A stretch of DNA of 64,000 nt from positions 744,001 to 808,000 of the forward strand of contig NZ_JBHTAA010000001.1 of assembly GCF_042663225.1 (NCBI RefSeq). The letters are read 5' to 3'. Position 1 is the first letter of the stretch. Every line of letters begins with the position of its first letter. This document shows positions 52,057 to 61,420 of this stretch, piece after piece. This DNA comes from Haloferax namakaokahaiae (GTDB lineage: Archaea > Halobacteriota > Halobacteria > Halobacteriales > Haloferacaceae). The notes beneath the pieces were generated by a model. That model did no database searches, had not been told where the DNA came from, and worked only from the letters and a program-made list of their open reading frames with translations. A program made the translations under genes and the position numbers.

Positions 52057-53295
52057 TCAGTACTGGTAGTCGGTGAACCCGGAGATGGGACCGATACCCG
52101 TCGAATCGGTCTTCGAGAGCTTTTCGTAGGCCGCTTCGAAGTCAGCCATCGTCACCGTGTCCCACTCGTCGCGGATGGCGACCATGCCCGCTTCGGTCGC
52201 CAGCGACGCCACGTCGGCACCCGAGTAGTCGTCGAGGAGTTCGGCGAGTTCCGTGAGGTCCACGTCGTCGTCGGTGTTCATGCTGTTCGTGTGGATGTCG
52301 AGGATGCGCTTTCTGCCCTCGACGTTCGGCTTGGGCACTTCGATGAGGCGGTCGAACCGACCGGGACGAAGGATTGCCTCGTCCAGCATGTCGAAGCGGT
52401 TCGTGGCGGCGATGATGCGGATGTTGCCGCGTTCCTCGAAGCCGTCCATCTCCGAGAGCAGTTGCATCATCGTCCGCTGGACTTCGGCGTCGCCGGAGGT
52501 CTTCGAGTCGGTACGCTTCGATGCGACGGCGTCGATTTCGTCGATGAAGATGACCGCAGGTTCGCGTTCGGCCGCGAGTTTGAACAGGTCGCGGACGAGG
52601 CGCGAGCCTTCGCCGATGAACTTCTGGACGAGTTCCGAACCGGCCATCTTGATGAACGCCGCGTCCGTCTCGTTGGCGACGGCCTTGGCGAGCATCGTCT
52701 TCCCCGTGCCCGGCGGTCCGTACAGGAGGACGCCGGACGGCGGGTCGATGCCGACCTCTTCGAACATCCCCGGGTTCTCCAGGGGGTCTTCGACCGCTTC
52801 TCTGACTTCGCGGACTTGGTCGTCCAGGCCGCCGATATCGTCGTAGGTGACCTCGGGAGACGCGACGACTTCCATCGCCTGCGCACGCGCGTCGGTCTCG
52901 TCGTCCAGAATCGTCTGAACGGCGAAGGAGTCGTTGATGGCGACACGGTCACCGGACTCGATGTCCTCGACGGAGAGATGCGGCGCGAGGTCGGTCAGCA
53001 CCTCCTGGTTGTTCCCGTGTTGTTTGATTATCACACCATCGTCGCTCACTTCTTGGACCGTCGCAATGTAGTACGAGGCGGTCTTCAACGCGTCGTTCCG
53101 CGCTTTCATCTGCTCGACCTCATCGACCAACTCCGCACGACGGTCGTCGGCGGTTTCGAGTCGCTGGCCGAGTTCGCGGTTCACTTCCAGCATGCGCTCG
53201 AAGTGGCTACGAAGGGCAGACAAGCGCTCACCATCCGACATGTCGGGGTCCAGATCGAGATGTGGGCGTTCTGGGAGAGATGGACTCCGTGACAT
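52057..53295 (-). CDS. panB: Proteasome-activating nucleotidase, PanB type
   Basis: 412 residues from ATG 53295; a GTG at 53310 would add five. A TATA-like CATTTAC about 30 bases upstream supports 53295. This hexameric AAA+ ATPase unfolds proteins for the 20S proteasome. The N-terminal coiled coil spans about residues 15-70. An OB domain follows. Walker A is GPPGTGKTMLAKAVA, Walker B VIFIDEIDAV, and the second region of homology has AATNRFDMLDEAILRPGRFD. The C terminus is YQY. The 412-residue length agrees with Haloferax PanB as I recall it. Confidence 0.92.
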   Translation of the reverse strand: MSRSPSLPERPHLDLDPDMSDGERLSALRSHFERMLEVNRELGQRLETADDRRAELVDEVEQMKARNDALKTASYYIATVQEVSDDGVIIKQHGNNQEVLTDLAPHLSVEDIESGDRVAINDSFAVQTILDDETDARAQAMEVVASPEVTYDDIGGLDDQVREVREAVEDPLENPGMFEEVGIDPPSGVLLYGPPGTGKTMLAKAVANETDAAFIKMAGSELVQKFIGEGSRLVRDLFKLAAEREPAVIFIDEIDAVASKRTDSKTSGDAEVQRTMMQLLSEMDGFEERGNIRIIAATNRFDMLDEAILRPGRFDRLIEVPKPNVEGRKRILDIHTNSMNTDDDVDLTELAELLDDYSGADVASLATEAGMVAIRDEWDTVTMADFEAAYEKLSKTDSTGIGPISGFTDYQY

Positions 53296-53321
53296 GTAAT
53301 TGAACCGCACTTAGGCATGCG

Positions 53322-53328
53322 CGTAAAT
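53322..53328 (-). promoter_or_regulatory. TATA-like box for panB
   Basis: Minus-strand CATTTAC, centred 30 bases before ATG 53295. Confidence 0.4.
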
Positions 53329-53378
53329 GTGCCTTTGGGTCGAAGCACACTCGTTGCTAGCCAGAAGTCTCTTTTATC

Positions 53379-53395
53379 CTCGCGCTCGGCGCGAG
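53379..53395. other. GC-rich hairpin upstream of panB
   Basis: CTCGCGC (53379-53385) pairs with GCGCGAG (53389-53395) around TCG. It lies in the gene-free gap between dcd and panB and could end dcd transcription or be a regulator site. Confidence 0.3.
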
Positions 53396-53560
53396 TGAGG
53401 TGGTTGGAAGGAAGTGCGGAAGCGGACGATTCACAGGTCGCCCCTCGCTCGGCCCGGACGTTCCCCGCTTCCACTCATATACACGTCCTGGACGAACTTG
53501 AAATAAATTAGCCATTCCCGAGAACGTCGGGAAAACGATTATGTTGGTAACGAACCGGTA

Positions 53561-54034
53561 TTATTCGGTTCGCTCGCCCTGATAACTCCCGTCGTAGGTG
53601 CCGTCGTGGTCGGCCGTCGAGAGGACGAGTTGGGCGACTCGCGCGCCGCGTTGGAGTTCGATTGGGTGGTGGACCTGGAGGAGTCCTTCTCCCTTTCCTT
53701 CGTAGCCAGCGTCCCACACCGCCGTGTTGAGCATACACGAGTTTCGCATCAGCGACGAACGGGGGTAGATGTAGCCGACGTGGTCTTCGGGAATCGACAC
53801 CGTCTCGGCGTACTGAAGCACGTAGCCGCCGGGTTCGAGGCGGTACGTCTCGGTGTCCGGGTCGGCGAAGGCAACGGGTTCGCGCTCGCCGATCGTCTTG
53901 CCGTCGCGGGCGAGTCGGCCGACCGAGACCTGTTCGAGGATGGCTTCGAGCGTCAAATCGACACCGTTCGGTTGGACTTGCTCGTCGTCGATTTCGGAGA
54001 GGTTCGAGGCGACGAACGACCCTGCACGGAACAT
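53561..54034 (-). CDS. dcd: dCTP deaminase / dUTPase family
   Basis: 157 residues from ATG 54034; a TATA-like box 27 bases upstream supports this over 54061. It acts in pyrimidine deoxynucleotide metabolism. Visible motifs: VQPNGVDLTLEAI near the start, GYIYPRSSLMRNSCMLNTAV with the conserved Ser-Ser-Leu region, and VWDAGYEGKGEGLLQVHHP. It ends HDGTYDGSYQGERTE, a typical flexible tail that closes the active site. Whether it deaminates, hydrolyses dUTP, or both, cannot be told. Confidence 0.88.
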   Translation of the reverse strand: MFRAGSFVASNLSEIDDEQVQPNGVDLTLEAILEQVSVGRLARDGKTIGEREPVAFADPDTETYRLEPGGYVLQYAETVSIPEDHVGYIYPRSSLMRNSCMLNTAVWDAGYEGKGEGLLQVHHPIELQRGARVAQLVLSTADHDGTYDGSYQGERTE

Positions 54035-54057
54035 ACGTGGAGGAGGCGAGAGCGAGT

Positions 54058-54065
54058 CCAAAATG
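54058..54065 (-). promoter_or_regulatory. TATA-like box for dcd
   Basis: Minus-strand CATTTTGG, centred 27 bases before ATG 54034; leaderless transcript expected. Confidence 0.4.
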
Positions 54066-54302
54066 GTGCCGGTGTTCCCGCACGAGCGGGCTGTCTCCCC
54101 CGGCGAACGACACCGTCATCCCCGTGTGAGTGGCGTGTCTGTTCCACGGGAGTAGTGCCGATGTGCGCCGTGAAACAGGGGTAACCTAGAGAAGTGGTGA
54201 CGTGCCTCAATGGGAAACCAAAAAGGAGTTTAATCGACCTTAAACGCTTGAAACCCCGAGACAGCGCAATCCTTCACGTTCGACAATAGGGAAGTACGCG
54301 GG

Positions 54303-54310
54303 ATTTATAT
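54303..54310 (+). promoter_or_regulatory. TATA-like box for acn
   Basis: ATTTATAT, centred about 30 bases before ATG 54337. Confidence 0.5.
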
Positions 54311-54336
54311 TCGTAGCCAATCGACTGGCGAATGTT

Positions 54337-56304
54337 ATGGGACAGACGCTCACGGAAAAGATTCTTTCAGACCACCTCGTAGAAGGTGACCTCACTCCTG
54401 GAGAGGAGATTGGTATCGAAATCGACCAAGTCCTCATGCAGGACACGACTGGCACGATGGTGTGGCTCCAGTTCGAGGCGCTCGACCTCGACGAAGCCCA
54501 GACCGAACTGGCGGCACAGTACTGTGACCACCAGACGTTCCAGTTCGACTTCAAGAACACGGACGACCACCGCTTCCTCCGCTCTGCGGCAGGCACATAT
54601 GGGGCACACTTCTCCCGTCCGGGCAACGGTATTTGCCACAACGTCCACAAGGAGAACTTCGCCGCACCCGGCAAGACGCTCCTCGGCTCCGACTCGCACA
54701 CGCCGACCCCCGGCGGTCTCGGCCAACTCGCAATCGGTGCCGGTGGTCTCGACATCGCCGTCGCCATGGGTGGCGGCGCGTACTACGTCGAGATGCCCGA
54801 AGTCGTCAACGTTCGTCTCGAAGGCGAACTCCCCGAGTGGAGTTCCGCCAAGGACATCATCCTCGAGATGCTCCGCCGTCTGAGCGTCAAGGGTGGCGTC
54901 GGCAAGGTCTTCGAGTACACCGGCCCCGGTGCGAAGTCGCTCTCGGTCCCCGAGCGCACGACCATCACCAACATGGGTACGGAACTCGGTGCGACCTCGT
55001 CCATCTTCGAGACCGACGAGAAGACCAAAGACTACCTCGAACGCCAGGGTCGCGGCGACGTGTACACGGAACTCACCGCCGACGACGACGCCGAGTACGC
55101 CGACGAAATCGTCATCGACCTCTCGGAGATCGAACCGCTCATCGCCTGCCCGTCGATGCCCGACAAGGTCGTTCCCGTCCGCGAAGTCGCTGGCGAGAAG
55201 GTCGAGCAGGTGCTCGTCGGTTCCTGTACCAACGGTGGCTACGAGGACGTCCTCCCCGTCGCCAAGATGGTCGAGGGCCGCGAAGTCGCAAAACACCTCG
55301 AACTCATCGTTGCACCCGGTTCGAAGCAGGCCGGCGAAATCCTCGCCCGTCAGGGCTGGACCGCCGAAATGATGGCTGCCGGTGTCAACGTCTCCGAGGC
55401 GACGTGTGGACCGTGTATCGGTATCGGCCACGTGCCGGCGTCCGACTCCGTCTCGCTCCGTACGTTCAACCGCAACTTCGAGGGCCGCTCCGGTATCGAG
55501 GACGACAACGTCTACCTCTGCTCGCCGGAAGTCGCCGCCGCCGCGGGTCTCAAGGGCGAAATCATCGACCCACGCGACCTCGCCGACGAACTCGGCGACC
55601 TCGACGCACCCGGCGTCGAACTCCCCAAGAAGTACGACGGCTCGAAGTCCGACCTCATCTACGCCGAGGAAGCAATCGACGACGAACTCATCAAAGGACC
55701 CAACATCGGCGACGTGCCGCTGAAGGACCCCCTCGGCTCGAACATCGCAGGCGAGACGCTCCTGAAGATGGAGGACAACATCACGACGGACCACATCATC
55801 CCGGCGACGTCCGACATCCTCAAGTTCCGCTCGAACATCGAGCGCCTCTCGGACTTCACGCTCTCGCGTGTTGACGAGACGTTCGCCCAGCGCGCGAAGG
55901 AAGCCGGCACCGGCGTCCTCGTCGCAGGCGAGAACTACGGACAGGGTTCCTCCCGCGAACACGCGGCCATGTGTCCGATGTACCTCGGTATCGAGACCGT
56001 GCTCGCACAGTCGTTCGCACGCATCCACAAGGCGAACCTGTTCAACTTCGGTATCGTCCCCCTCGCCATCGACGAGGAGACGTACGCGAAAATCGACCAG
56101 GGCGACACCGTCGAAATCGTGGACGACGTCGCAGACGCCGTCGCATCCGGCCAGGTCGAGTTCACCATCCGCGTGAACGACGACTGGGAAGCCACCGCAG
56201 AGCTGAACGCCTCCGAACGCGAGCGCAACATCCTCGCAGCAGGCGGCAAGCTCCCCCTCACGAAGCAGCAGGCTGAGGGCGGCGCTGCACCCGCAGACGA
56301 CTAA
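54337..56304 (+). CDS. acn: Aconitate hydratase
   Basis: 655 residues. It isomerises citrate to isocitrate in the citric acid and glyoxylate cycles. The 4Fe-4S cluster Cys residues fall in VLVGSCTNGGYED (about Cys297) and EATCGPCIGIGH (about Cys356 and Cys359). Substrate motifs include LGSDSHTPTPGGLGQLAIGA and the swivel-domain VAGENYGQGSSREHAAMCPM near residue 530. It is the compact form of about 650 residues, not the ~900-residue bacterial AcnA. It supplies isocitrate for AceA, encoded 24 kb to the left. Confidence 0.94.
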   Translation: MGQTLTEKILSDHLVEGDLTPGEEIGIEIDQVLMQDTTGTMVWLQFEALDLDEAQTELAAQYCDHQTFQFDFKNTDDHRFLRSAAGTYGAHFSRPGNGICHNVHKENFAAPGKTLLGSDSHTPTPGGLGQLAIGAGGLDIAVAMGGGAYYVEMPEVVNVRLEGELPEWSSAKDIILEMLRRLSVKGGVGKVFEYTGPGAKSLSVPERTTITNMGTELGATSSIFETDEKTKDYLERQGRGDVYTELTADDDAEYADEIVIDLSEIEPLIACPSMPDKVVPVREVAGEKVEQVLVGSCTNGGYEDVLPVAKMVEGREVAKHLELIVAPGSKQAGEILARQGWTAEMMAAGVNVSEATCGPCIGIGHVPASDSVSLRTFNRNFEGRSGIEDDNVYLCSPEVAAAAGLKGEIIDPRDLADELGDLDAPGVELPKKYDGSKSDLIYAEEAIDDELIKGPNIGDVPLKDPLGSNIAGETLLKMEDNITTDHIIPATSDILKFRSNIERLSDFTLSRVDETFAQRAKEAGTGVLVAGENYGQGSSREHAAMCPMYLGIETVLAQSFARIHKANLFNFGIVPLAIDEETYAKIDQGDTVEIVDDVADAVASGQVEFTIRVNDDWEATAELNASERERNILAAGGKLPLTKQQAEGGAAPADD

Positions 56305-56433
56305 GCGAACACCAACACTCGTTTTTTCTTTCTACCCGCTGAGCGTCTGCTACGGCTCGTTTTTCGGCTGACTCGGAATCCCCCGAACCCCGAAGGCGTC
56401 GGGCTTTTGCATCCGTACTGCGTATCGCCGGAC

Positions 56434-56904
56434 GTGACGGGTCTCGACGATATCGTCGTCCGGCAGGTCGAACGCGGCGACTTGCTCGATGTGCTTCGTA
56501 TCGAGCGCGCGAGTTTCACACAGCCGTGGCCCTACGCGGCGTTCGAGTCGTTCGTCGATGAACCCGCGTTTCTCGTCGCGGCCCGCGGGACCGACATATT
56601 GGGCTACGTGGTCGCCGACGTGATGCCGAATCACGGGAACGATATCGGCCACATCAAGGACCTCGCGGTCCACCCCGACGCTCGGGGTGAGGGGTTGGGA
56701 CGGAGACTACTCCAACAGGCGCTCTCGGCGGTAGCACTCGCGGAAGCGACCATCGTCAAACTCGAAGTCCGCGTCTCGAACGAGCCTGCGTTGTCACTCT
56801 ACCGGGACATGGGGTTCGAATCGGCACACCGAATCCCCCGCTATTACGCCGACGGTGAGGACGCGTTCATCATGATTCACGACGTTCGAACGTGGATTCG
56901 TTGA
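56434..56904 (+). CDS. rimI: GNAT N-acetyltransferase, RimI-like
   Basis: 156 residues from GTG 56434 (TTG 56407 is a weaker alternative). GNAT features: IVVRQVERGDLLDVLRIERA, FTQPWPYAAFESFVDEPAFL, and the acetyl-CoA loop HPDARGEGLGRRLLQQAL. The late pattern VRVSNEPALSLYRDMGFESA and RIPRYYADGEDAFIM matches RimI/Ard1-type protein N-terminal acetyltransferases. It probably acetylates N termini of proteins. Confidence 0.87.
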   Translation: MTGLDDIVVRQVERGDLLDVLRIERASFTQPWPYAAFESFVDEPAFLVAARGTDILGYVVADVMPNHGNDIGHIKDLAVHPDARGEGLGRRLLQQALSAVALAEATIVKLEVRVSNEPALSLYRDMGFESAHRIPRYYADGEDAFIMIHDVRTWIR

Positions 56905-56980
56905 TAGGTGGATTCGTTGATGATACTAGTTAGTTGCCAACCATGGGAGGAATTAACACGAAGTACGTTGTACGAGAGTT

Positions 56981-59900
56981 GTGTTACCGTCCACCGCCGT
57001 GCTGTGTGTGAGTGATGATGACCGGTTCGTCGAAACCGTAGAGTCATCGTTATCACAGGGTTCGGACGCGACAGTCCGCCACGTCCGAGAGACTGGGGCT
57101 GCGCACGCTGAACTCCGTTCGGCAAGCAGTGTGATTCACTGCGTCATTCTCGATATTCCACTTACTACCGGTGATGGGATTTCCTTTCTGCGCGAGTTTC
57201 GTGAACGCGACCTCGGTCTGCCGGTCATCGTCGTCGCACAGACAGAAGAAGACGCCACCGTCGCGGTCGATGCGGGCGCGACTGACTATCTGATTCGTGA
57301 CCGAGAGACCGACTCGGCCCACTGGCTCGGCTTTCGAATCCGGACCGCGATTCGAGACCACGAGGTCGAACTCTCGTACCGTGCGCGTCTCGAACAACAG
57401 CGCGTCGTCTCCGAGATTGGCACTCGCGCCTTGGCGGACGTGAACGTCGCCGACGTGTTCGACCTCGTGACGACGCGGGTGAACGACGTGCTCGACGCCA
57501 CCTCGGTCGTCGTTCTCGAACGCCTCGACGACCGCGACGGGTTCGTCGTCCGTGCATCTGCCGACAGTTCGACGACGCCGAAGCACGAGTTCGTCGCCGA
57601 CTGTGACGAGAGCCACGTCACCGCGACGTATCACGAGGGACACTCACTCGTCGTCGATAACTTCGAGGCCGCCGAGGAGTACGACGACGCCTGTGCGTTC
57701 TCTTCGATAGCACTCCGGAGTGGCATGTGTACGCCAATCGCGGGCGACACCCGTTCGTGGGGGGTGCTCGGAGTGTACGCGGACGAAACGACGCACTTCT
57801 CGGACGACGACGTGCTCTTTTTGGAAAACATCGCCACGATTCTCGGGGCGACAATCGAGCGCTACGAGCTCAGAAACGCGCTTTCGGAGGTGTTAGAACG
57901 TATCGACGAAGCGGTTATCGCCGTCAATACGGACTGGGAAGTGACCTACGTCAACGGCACCGCAGAGAGCGGGTTGAATCACGACGCGGTGGAGATTCTC
58001 GGCCACGAACTGTGGGGACTCACCGACAACGACGACGAGTTCCGCACCAACCTCGAAACCGCGATGCGGACCCAACGGGCCGTCTCGTTCGAGACCTACT
58101 CCGAACAGTTCGAGTCGTGGTTCGACGTGAACGCCTACCCGTCGGACACCGGCCTTTCGATATACTTCACGGACATCACCGAAAAGCGAGCGCGGGAAGC
58201 GGAGATAAAACAGTACGGTCGCATGCTCGAAACCGTCGCGGACGCGGTGTACGCCCTCGACGTCGAGGGGCGGTTTACGGCTATCAACCCGGCCTTCGAG
58301 CAATTGACCGGTCTCCGGCGCTCCGACGTGCTCGGTTCGTCAGCGGGTCTCTTCGTGGCCAACGACGACCCGACCGACGGGGGCGACGAGGCGTTCGCCG
58401 CCACCTCGAACCAAATCGTCGAGTTCGAGATGACCAAACCCACCGGAGAGGTCATCCGCGTCGAGAATCACCGAACACCGCTCGTCGCCGAAGGCACCGA
58501 GTTCGGGTCCGTGGGCGTCCTCCGCGACGTGACGGAACGCCATCGCTACGAGCGGTTGCTCGCAACGCTCCACGAACGCACCCGCGAGATGATGCGTGCA
58601 CCCGACCGCGACGCGATTCTCGCCGCGGCCGCCGAGGCGTGTGACGAAGTGCTCGGTGACGCTCGAACGGAGTTGTTCGTCTTCGACGAGTCGAAGACGC
58701 TCCTCCGACGAATCGGCGAGGCCGGAACCGGATTCGGAGACAAGCCAATCGGAGTAGGAATCGGCGAGGGCGGCGTCTGGGAGGCGTTCGTCTCCGGCGA
58801 AGTTCGCGTCGTCGAACTCGCACCGGACGGCGGCGTGGTCGATGGCGTCGAACGCGTCATCGCGGCCCCGATGGGTCGTCACGGCGTCCTCGTGACCGGC
58901 CATCCCGGCTCTCTCGCCCCGAACGACGTGGACGTCGAACTCGTCAACTTGCTCGTGGCGACCGTCGAGGAGTTACTCGAACGCGTCGAAGCGGAGACGG
59001 AGTTGCGCAAGCGCGACGAGCGACTGGCGAGCCAGAACGCGAAACTAACCAAACTCGACCGGGTGAACACCACGATTCGTGGCGTCGTCCGCTCGCTGAT
59101 TCGCGCACCGACGCGAAGTGACGCGCTCGAAGCCGTCACGAAACAACTCGCCGAGTCGGAGAACTACGCGGTCGTCTGGTACCTCGAAGCCGACCAGTTC
59201 GAAAGAGGGTTCAAACCCAGCCAGGACGCCGTCCACGGCGCGGACTCGGCGTACGTCGAACGACTCCGGGAAGTCGCCGGTTCGGAGCCGTTTTCGACAC
59301 TCCTCGAAGATGCCATCGACTCGAAACAGATGCAGACGGTCGGCGACGTCCTCGACGACCCGGCGTGGGGGAACCACCGAGGCGACGCACTCGCCTACGG
59401 CTTTCGCTCGCTCGCGGTACTGCCGAGTGTCGCCAACGACCGTGTCGAAGCGCTCTTCGTCATCCACGCGACGACGCCGAACGCGTTCGTCAACGGCGAC
59501 AGCGCGCTGCTCGCCGAGTTAGGCGAGACCATCGGCTATGCGATTTCGACGACGGCGCGCGCCGCCGCGATGCTCACCGGGCGAAAAGCGGAACTCGAAA
59601 TCGCCCTCGACGGTGACCGACTCTCGGTCGCTCGACTCGCGCGACGGATTGGCTGTGAGGTCACCGTCACCGGCGTCGTCCCGCAAGAGAACAACGGCAT
59701 CCTCGCGTTCTTGGTCACCGATGCCGACCCAGAGAGAGTCATCGAGGTGGCCCGCGACGTCGCAATCGACGCGTGCGTCCTCTCGGAAGACGAAGACCGA
59801 CAGTTGTTCGAACTTCGACTGCCGCGCGAGGCGCTGTTCGAGACGCTCTACGCATCGGACGCGACGTTACGCGAACTCGTCTCGACCGGCGCGGCGACGA

Positions 59901-60226
59901 CACTCACTGTCGAAGTCCCAGAACGCGTCCGCGTTCGGTCGTTCGTCGATGCGATTGCCGCGGACTATCCGGCGACGGAACTCCGCTCGCGTCGGATGCT
60001 CACGAAGGGCAACGACTCGCCTGCGACGTTCCAGATGGCACTCCGCGAGCAGTGGACGGACAAACAGTACGAGGCGCTCCACACCGCATATCTCGCGGGG
60101 TTCTACGAGTGGCCGCGACTGAGTACGGCCGCGACACTCGCCGAAGCCCTTGGCATCAGCGCCCCGACGTATCAGTACCACTTACGTGCCGCTGAGAGAA
60201 AATTAGTCCGAGAAATGTTCGGATAA
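56981..60226 (+). CDS. BAT-family multi-sensor transcription regulator
   Basis: 1081 residues from GTG 56981. Order: a response-regulator-like domain (residues 5-110, phosphoacceptor-like Asp58 in VILDIPLTTGD, but IRD where the conserved Lys is expected); a GAF domain (about 140-290); two PAS domains (about 300-410 and 420-530); two further GAF-like domains (about 540-690 and 710-860); and the bacterio-opsin activator output region ending in an HTH_10 motif (DKQYEALHTAYLAGFYEWPR, TAATLAEALGISAPTYQYHL). It is a cytoplasmic DNA-binding sensor; ligand and targets unknown. A HalOD1 gene follows. Confidence 0.9.
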   Translation: MLPSTAVLCVSDDDRFVETVESSLSQGSDATVRHVRETGAAHAELRSASSVIHCVILDIPLTTGDGISFLREFRERDLGLPVIVVAQTEEDATVAVDAGATDYLIRDRETDSAHWLGFRIRTAIRDHEVELSYRARLEQQRVVSEIGTRALADVNVADVFDLVTTRVNDVLDATSVVVLERLDDRDGFVVRASADSSTTPKHEFVADCDESHVTATYHEGHSLVVDNFEAAEEYDDACAFSSIALRSGMCTPIAGDTRSWGVLGVYADETTHFSDDDVLFLENIATILGATIERYELRNALSEVLERIDEAVIAVNTDWEVTYVNGTAESGLNHDAVEILGHELWGLTDNDDEFRTNLETAMRTQRAVSFETYSEQFESWFDVNAYPSDTGLSIYFTDITEKRAREAEIKQYGRMLETVADAVYALDVEGRFTAINPAFEQLTGLRRSDVLGSSAGLFVANDDPTDGGDEAFAATSNQIVEFEMTKPTGEVIRVENHRTPLVAEGTEFGSVGVLRDVTERHRYERLLATLHERTREMMRAPDRDAILAAAAEACDEVLGDARTELFVFDESKTLLRRIGEAGTGFGDKPIGVGIGEGGVWEAFVSGEVRVVELAPDGGVVDGVERVIAAPMGRHGVLVTGHPGSLAPNDVDVELVNLLVATVEELLERVEAETELRKRDERLASQNAKLTKLDRVNTTIRGVVRSLIRAPTRSDALEAVTKQLAESENYAVVWYLEADQFERGFKPSQDAVHGADSAYVERLREVAGSEPFSTLLEDAIDSKQMQTVGDVLDDPAWGNHRGDALAYGFRSLAVLPSVANDRVEALFVIHATTPNAFVNGDSALLAELGETIGYAISTTARAAAMLTGRKAELEIALDGDRLSVARLARRIGCEVTVTGVVPQENNGILAFLVTDADPERVIEVARDVAIDACVLSEDEDRQLFELRLPREALFETLYASDATLRELVSTGAATTLTVEVPERVRVRSFVDAIAADYPATELRSRRMLTKGNDSPATFQMALREQWTDKQYEALHTAYLAGFYEWPRLSTAATLAEALGISAPTYQYHLRAAERKLVREMFG

Positions 60227-60243
60227 ATTACACCTCTTTATAA

Positions 60244-60267
60244 ACGACTCTAGCCTACTAGAGTCGT
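60244..60267. terminator. Perfect 10-bp inverted repeat between the BAT regulator and HalOD1 genes
   Basis: ACGACTCTAG (60244-60253) and CTAGAGTCGT (60258-60267) flank CCTA. It begins 17 bases after the BAT stop and overlaps a TATA-like TTTATAAA (60236-60243). It may be a terminator, or an operator for the next gene. Confidence 0.5.
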
Positions 60268-60321
60268 CACGAGTGGTGGTACTAGTCTGATAGCAACGAG
60301 TGATATATCCACACACGACGA

Positions 60322-60708
60322 ATGACGCTTGTCGGCAAGACGCCGACGCGAACCGAAATCATGGACGAAACACGCGTTGCTTGGCAACCTGAAGTGGACA
60401 GGAACACTGGCACGAGAGACAGGGTCGTCGCTCGACACGACTGGAATGGACGGGACACACTCGCAGTGACAATCATCACGGCGACATCTCAGGCACGTGC
60501 CGAGGACCCACTCTCACTTCCCCCACTCGCAGAGACAATCGACCCAGATGCGCTCGATGGGTTGTTCGCTCCGCTGGTTCGGGCACCACGAGAAGACACC
60601 GCAGAGCGCGGGTCGAAACAGCCAGCACGCGGTCACGTTCGATTCCGGTATGCTGCCTGTGACGTAACCGTCTGGGCCGACGGAACGGTTACCGTCATGT
60701 CTGCCTAA
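60322..60708 (+). CDS. HalOD1 output-domain protein
   Basis: 128 residues from ATG 60322, with ATG 60361 (MDETRVAW) as a possible start. The haloarchaeal output domain 1 pattern is visible: LAVTIITATSQARAEDPLSL, PLAETIDPDALDGLFAPLV, and the C-terminal VRFRYAACDVTVWADGTVTV. HalOD1 domains occur alone or fused to receiver domains and are thought to act as signalling outputs. Placement behind the BAT regulator suggests a shared pathway, which is inference. Confidence 0.85.
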   Translation: MTLVGKTPTRTEIMDETRVAWQPEVDRNTGTRDRVVARHDWNGRDTLAVTIITATSQARAEDPLSLPPLAETIDPDALDGLFAPLVRAPREDTAERGSKQPARGHVRFRYAACDVTVWADGTVTVMSA

Positions 60709-60730
60709 TCAGCATCACTACCCGGTGACT

Positions 60731-60780
60731 ATCACATCACCACATCACCACCACCACCACCACCACACCATCACCACCAC
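60731..60780. repeat. CAC/ATC trinucleotide repeat
   Basis: A run of mostly CAC units with ATC interruptions, including seven CAC in a row at 60746-60766. It is intergenic between HalOD1 and the DUF5810 gene and not in a supported frame. Confidence 0.75.
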
Positions 60781-60916
60781 AGCAGTACGTGGCTTCGTCG
60801 GCCGTCCGCCACTCCCCACCACCATCTTTGGCGGACGCCACATGCTCCCTTCCGAGAGAGCGATACACTTCTGAACGAACTGTAAGGCATTTTTGTACCC
60901 GCAGAGTAGGACACGT

Positions 60917-61396
60917 ATGGGATACGCATGTCCAGTGTGCGACGCACCACAACGCGACGAGACGCATCTCGCCAACCACCTCGCGTTGCAGGCACTCGTC
61001 CACGGTGACGACCACGAGGCGTGGCTGGACGAGCACGAACCGGACTGGGAGTCGATGAACGCCGACCGACTCGGCCCGCTCGTCGCCGAGTTCGCCGAGG
61101 AGGGCGAGTACGGCGAGGTGTTCGAAGACACCGTGGACCGCCGTTCGGGTGGCTCGATGGGGAGTGCCCACGGACATGGACACGGCCACGACCACACCCA
61201 TAGCCATCCTCACGGCGACGAACACGCGCAGTCCCAACCGTTCGGCGGGGAGAGCGAGCAGTTGACCGGCGACGCAGCGGACATCTTCCAAGAGGCCAGA
61301 CGACTCACCAAAGAGATGCAGGCCGACGAGACACGGACCGAGGCTGAGGAATCCGACGACGAGGACGCCGACGAGACCGACAAGAAAGAATCGTAA
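60917..61396 (+). CDS. DUF5810 family zinc-finger-like protein
   Basis: 159 residues from ATG 60917. The N terminus, MGYACPVCDAPQRDETHLAN followed by H, looks like a C2H2-type metal site. The middle has DHEAWLDEHEPDWESM and LVAEFAEEGEYGEVFED. A His-rich stretch (about 80-100) of HG, HD and HS pairs could bind metal. The tail is strongly acidic. This is a haloarchaeal family of unknown function. It begins a run with DUF5809 and nudix genes. Confidence 0.87.
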   Translation: MGYACPVCDAPQRDETHLANHLALQALVHGDDHEAWLDEHEPDWESMNADRLGPLVAEFAEEGEYGEVFEDTVDRRSGGSMGSAHGHGHGHDHTHSHPHGDEHAQSQPFGGESEQLTGDAADIFQEARRLTKEMQADETRTEAEESDDEDADETDKKES

Positions 61397-61420
61397 GTCT
61401 CGGGTTCGAATCGGACAGCG

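Larger units (their letters stand above)
54035..54336. other. Divergent dcd-acn intergenic region
   Basis: About 300 bases with the dcd promoter at its left end and the acn promoter at its right end. Nothing else convincing was seen. Confidence 0.5.

Noticed and set aside
53317..53511. 64-codon plus-strand frame between panB and dcd
   Set aside because: It crosses the panB promoter and a hairpin, and has no protein-like pattern.
54367..56028. 553-codon minus-strand frame
   Set aside because: Antisense shadow of aconitase, which has complete family motifs.
60731..60780. His-rich coding sequence from the CAC run
   Set aside because: No supported frame with a start and promoter covers it.
61397..61420. 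GGTTCGAATC tRNA-like T loop before the DUF5809 gene
   Set aside because: No other tRNA arm is present; a chance match.
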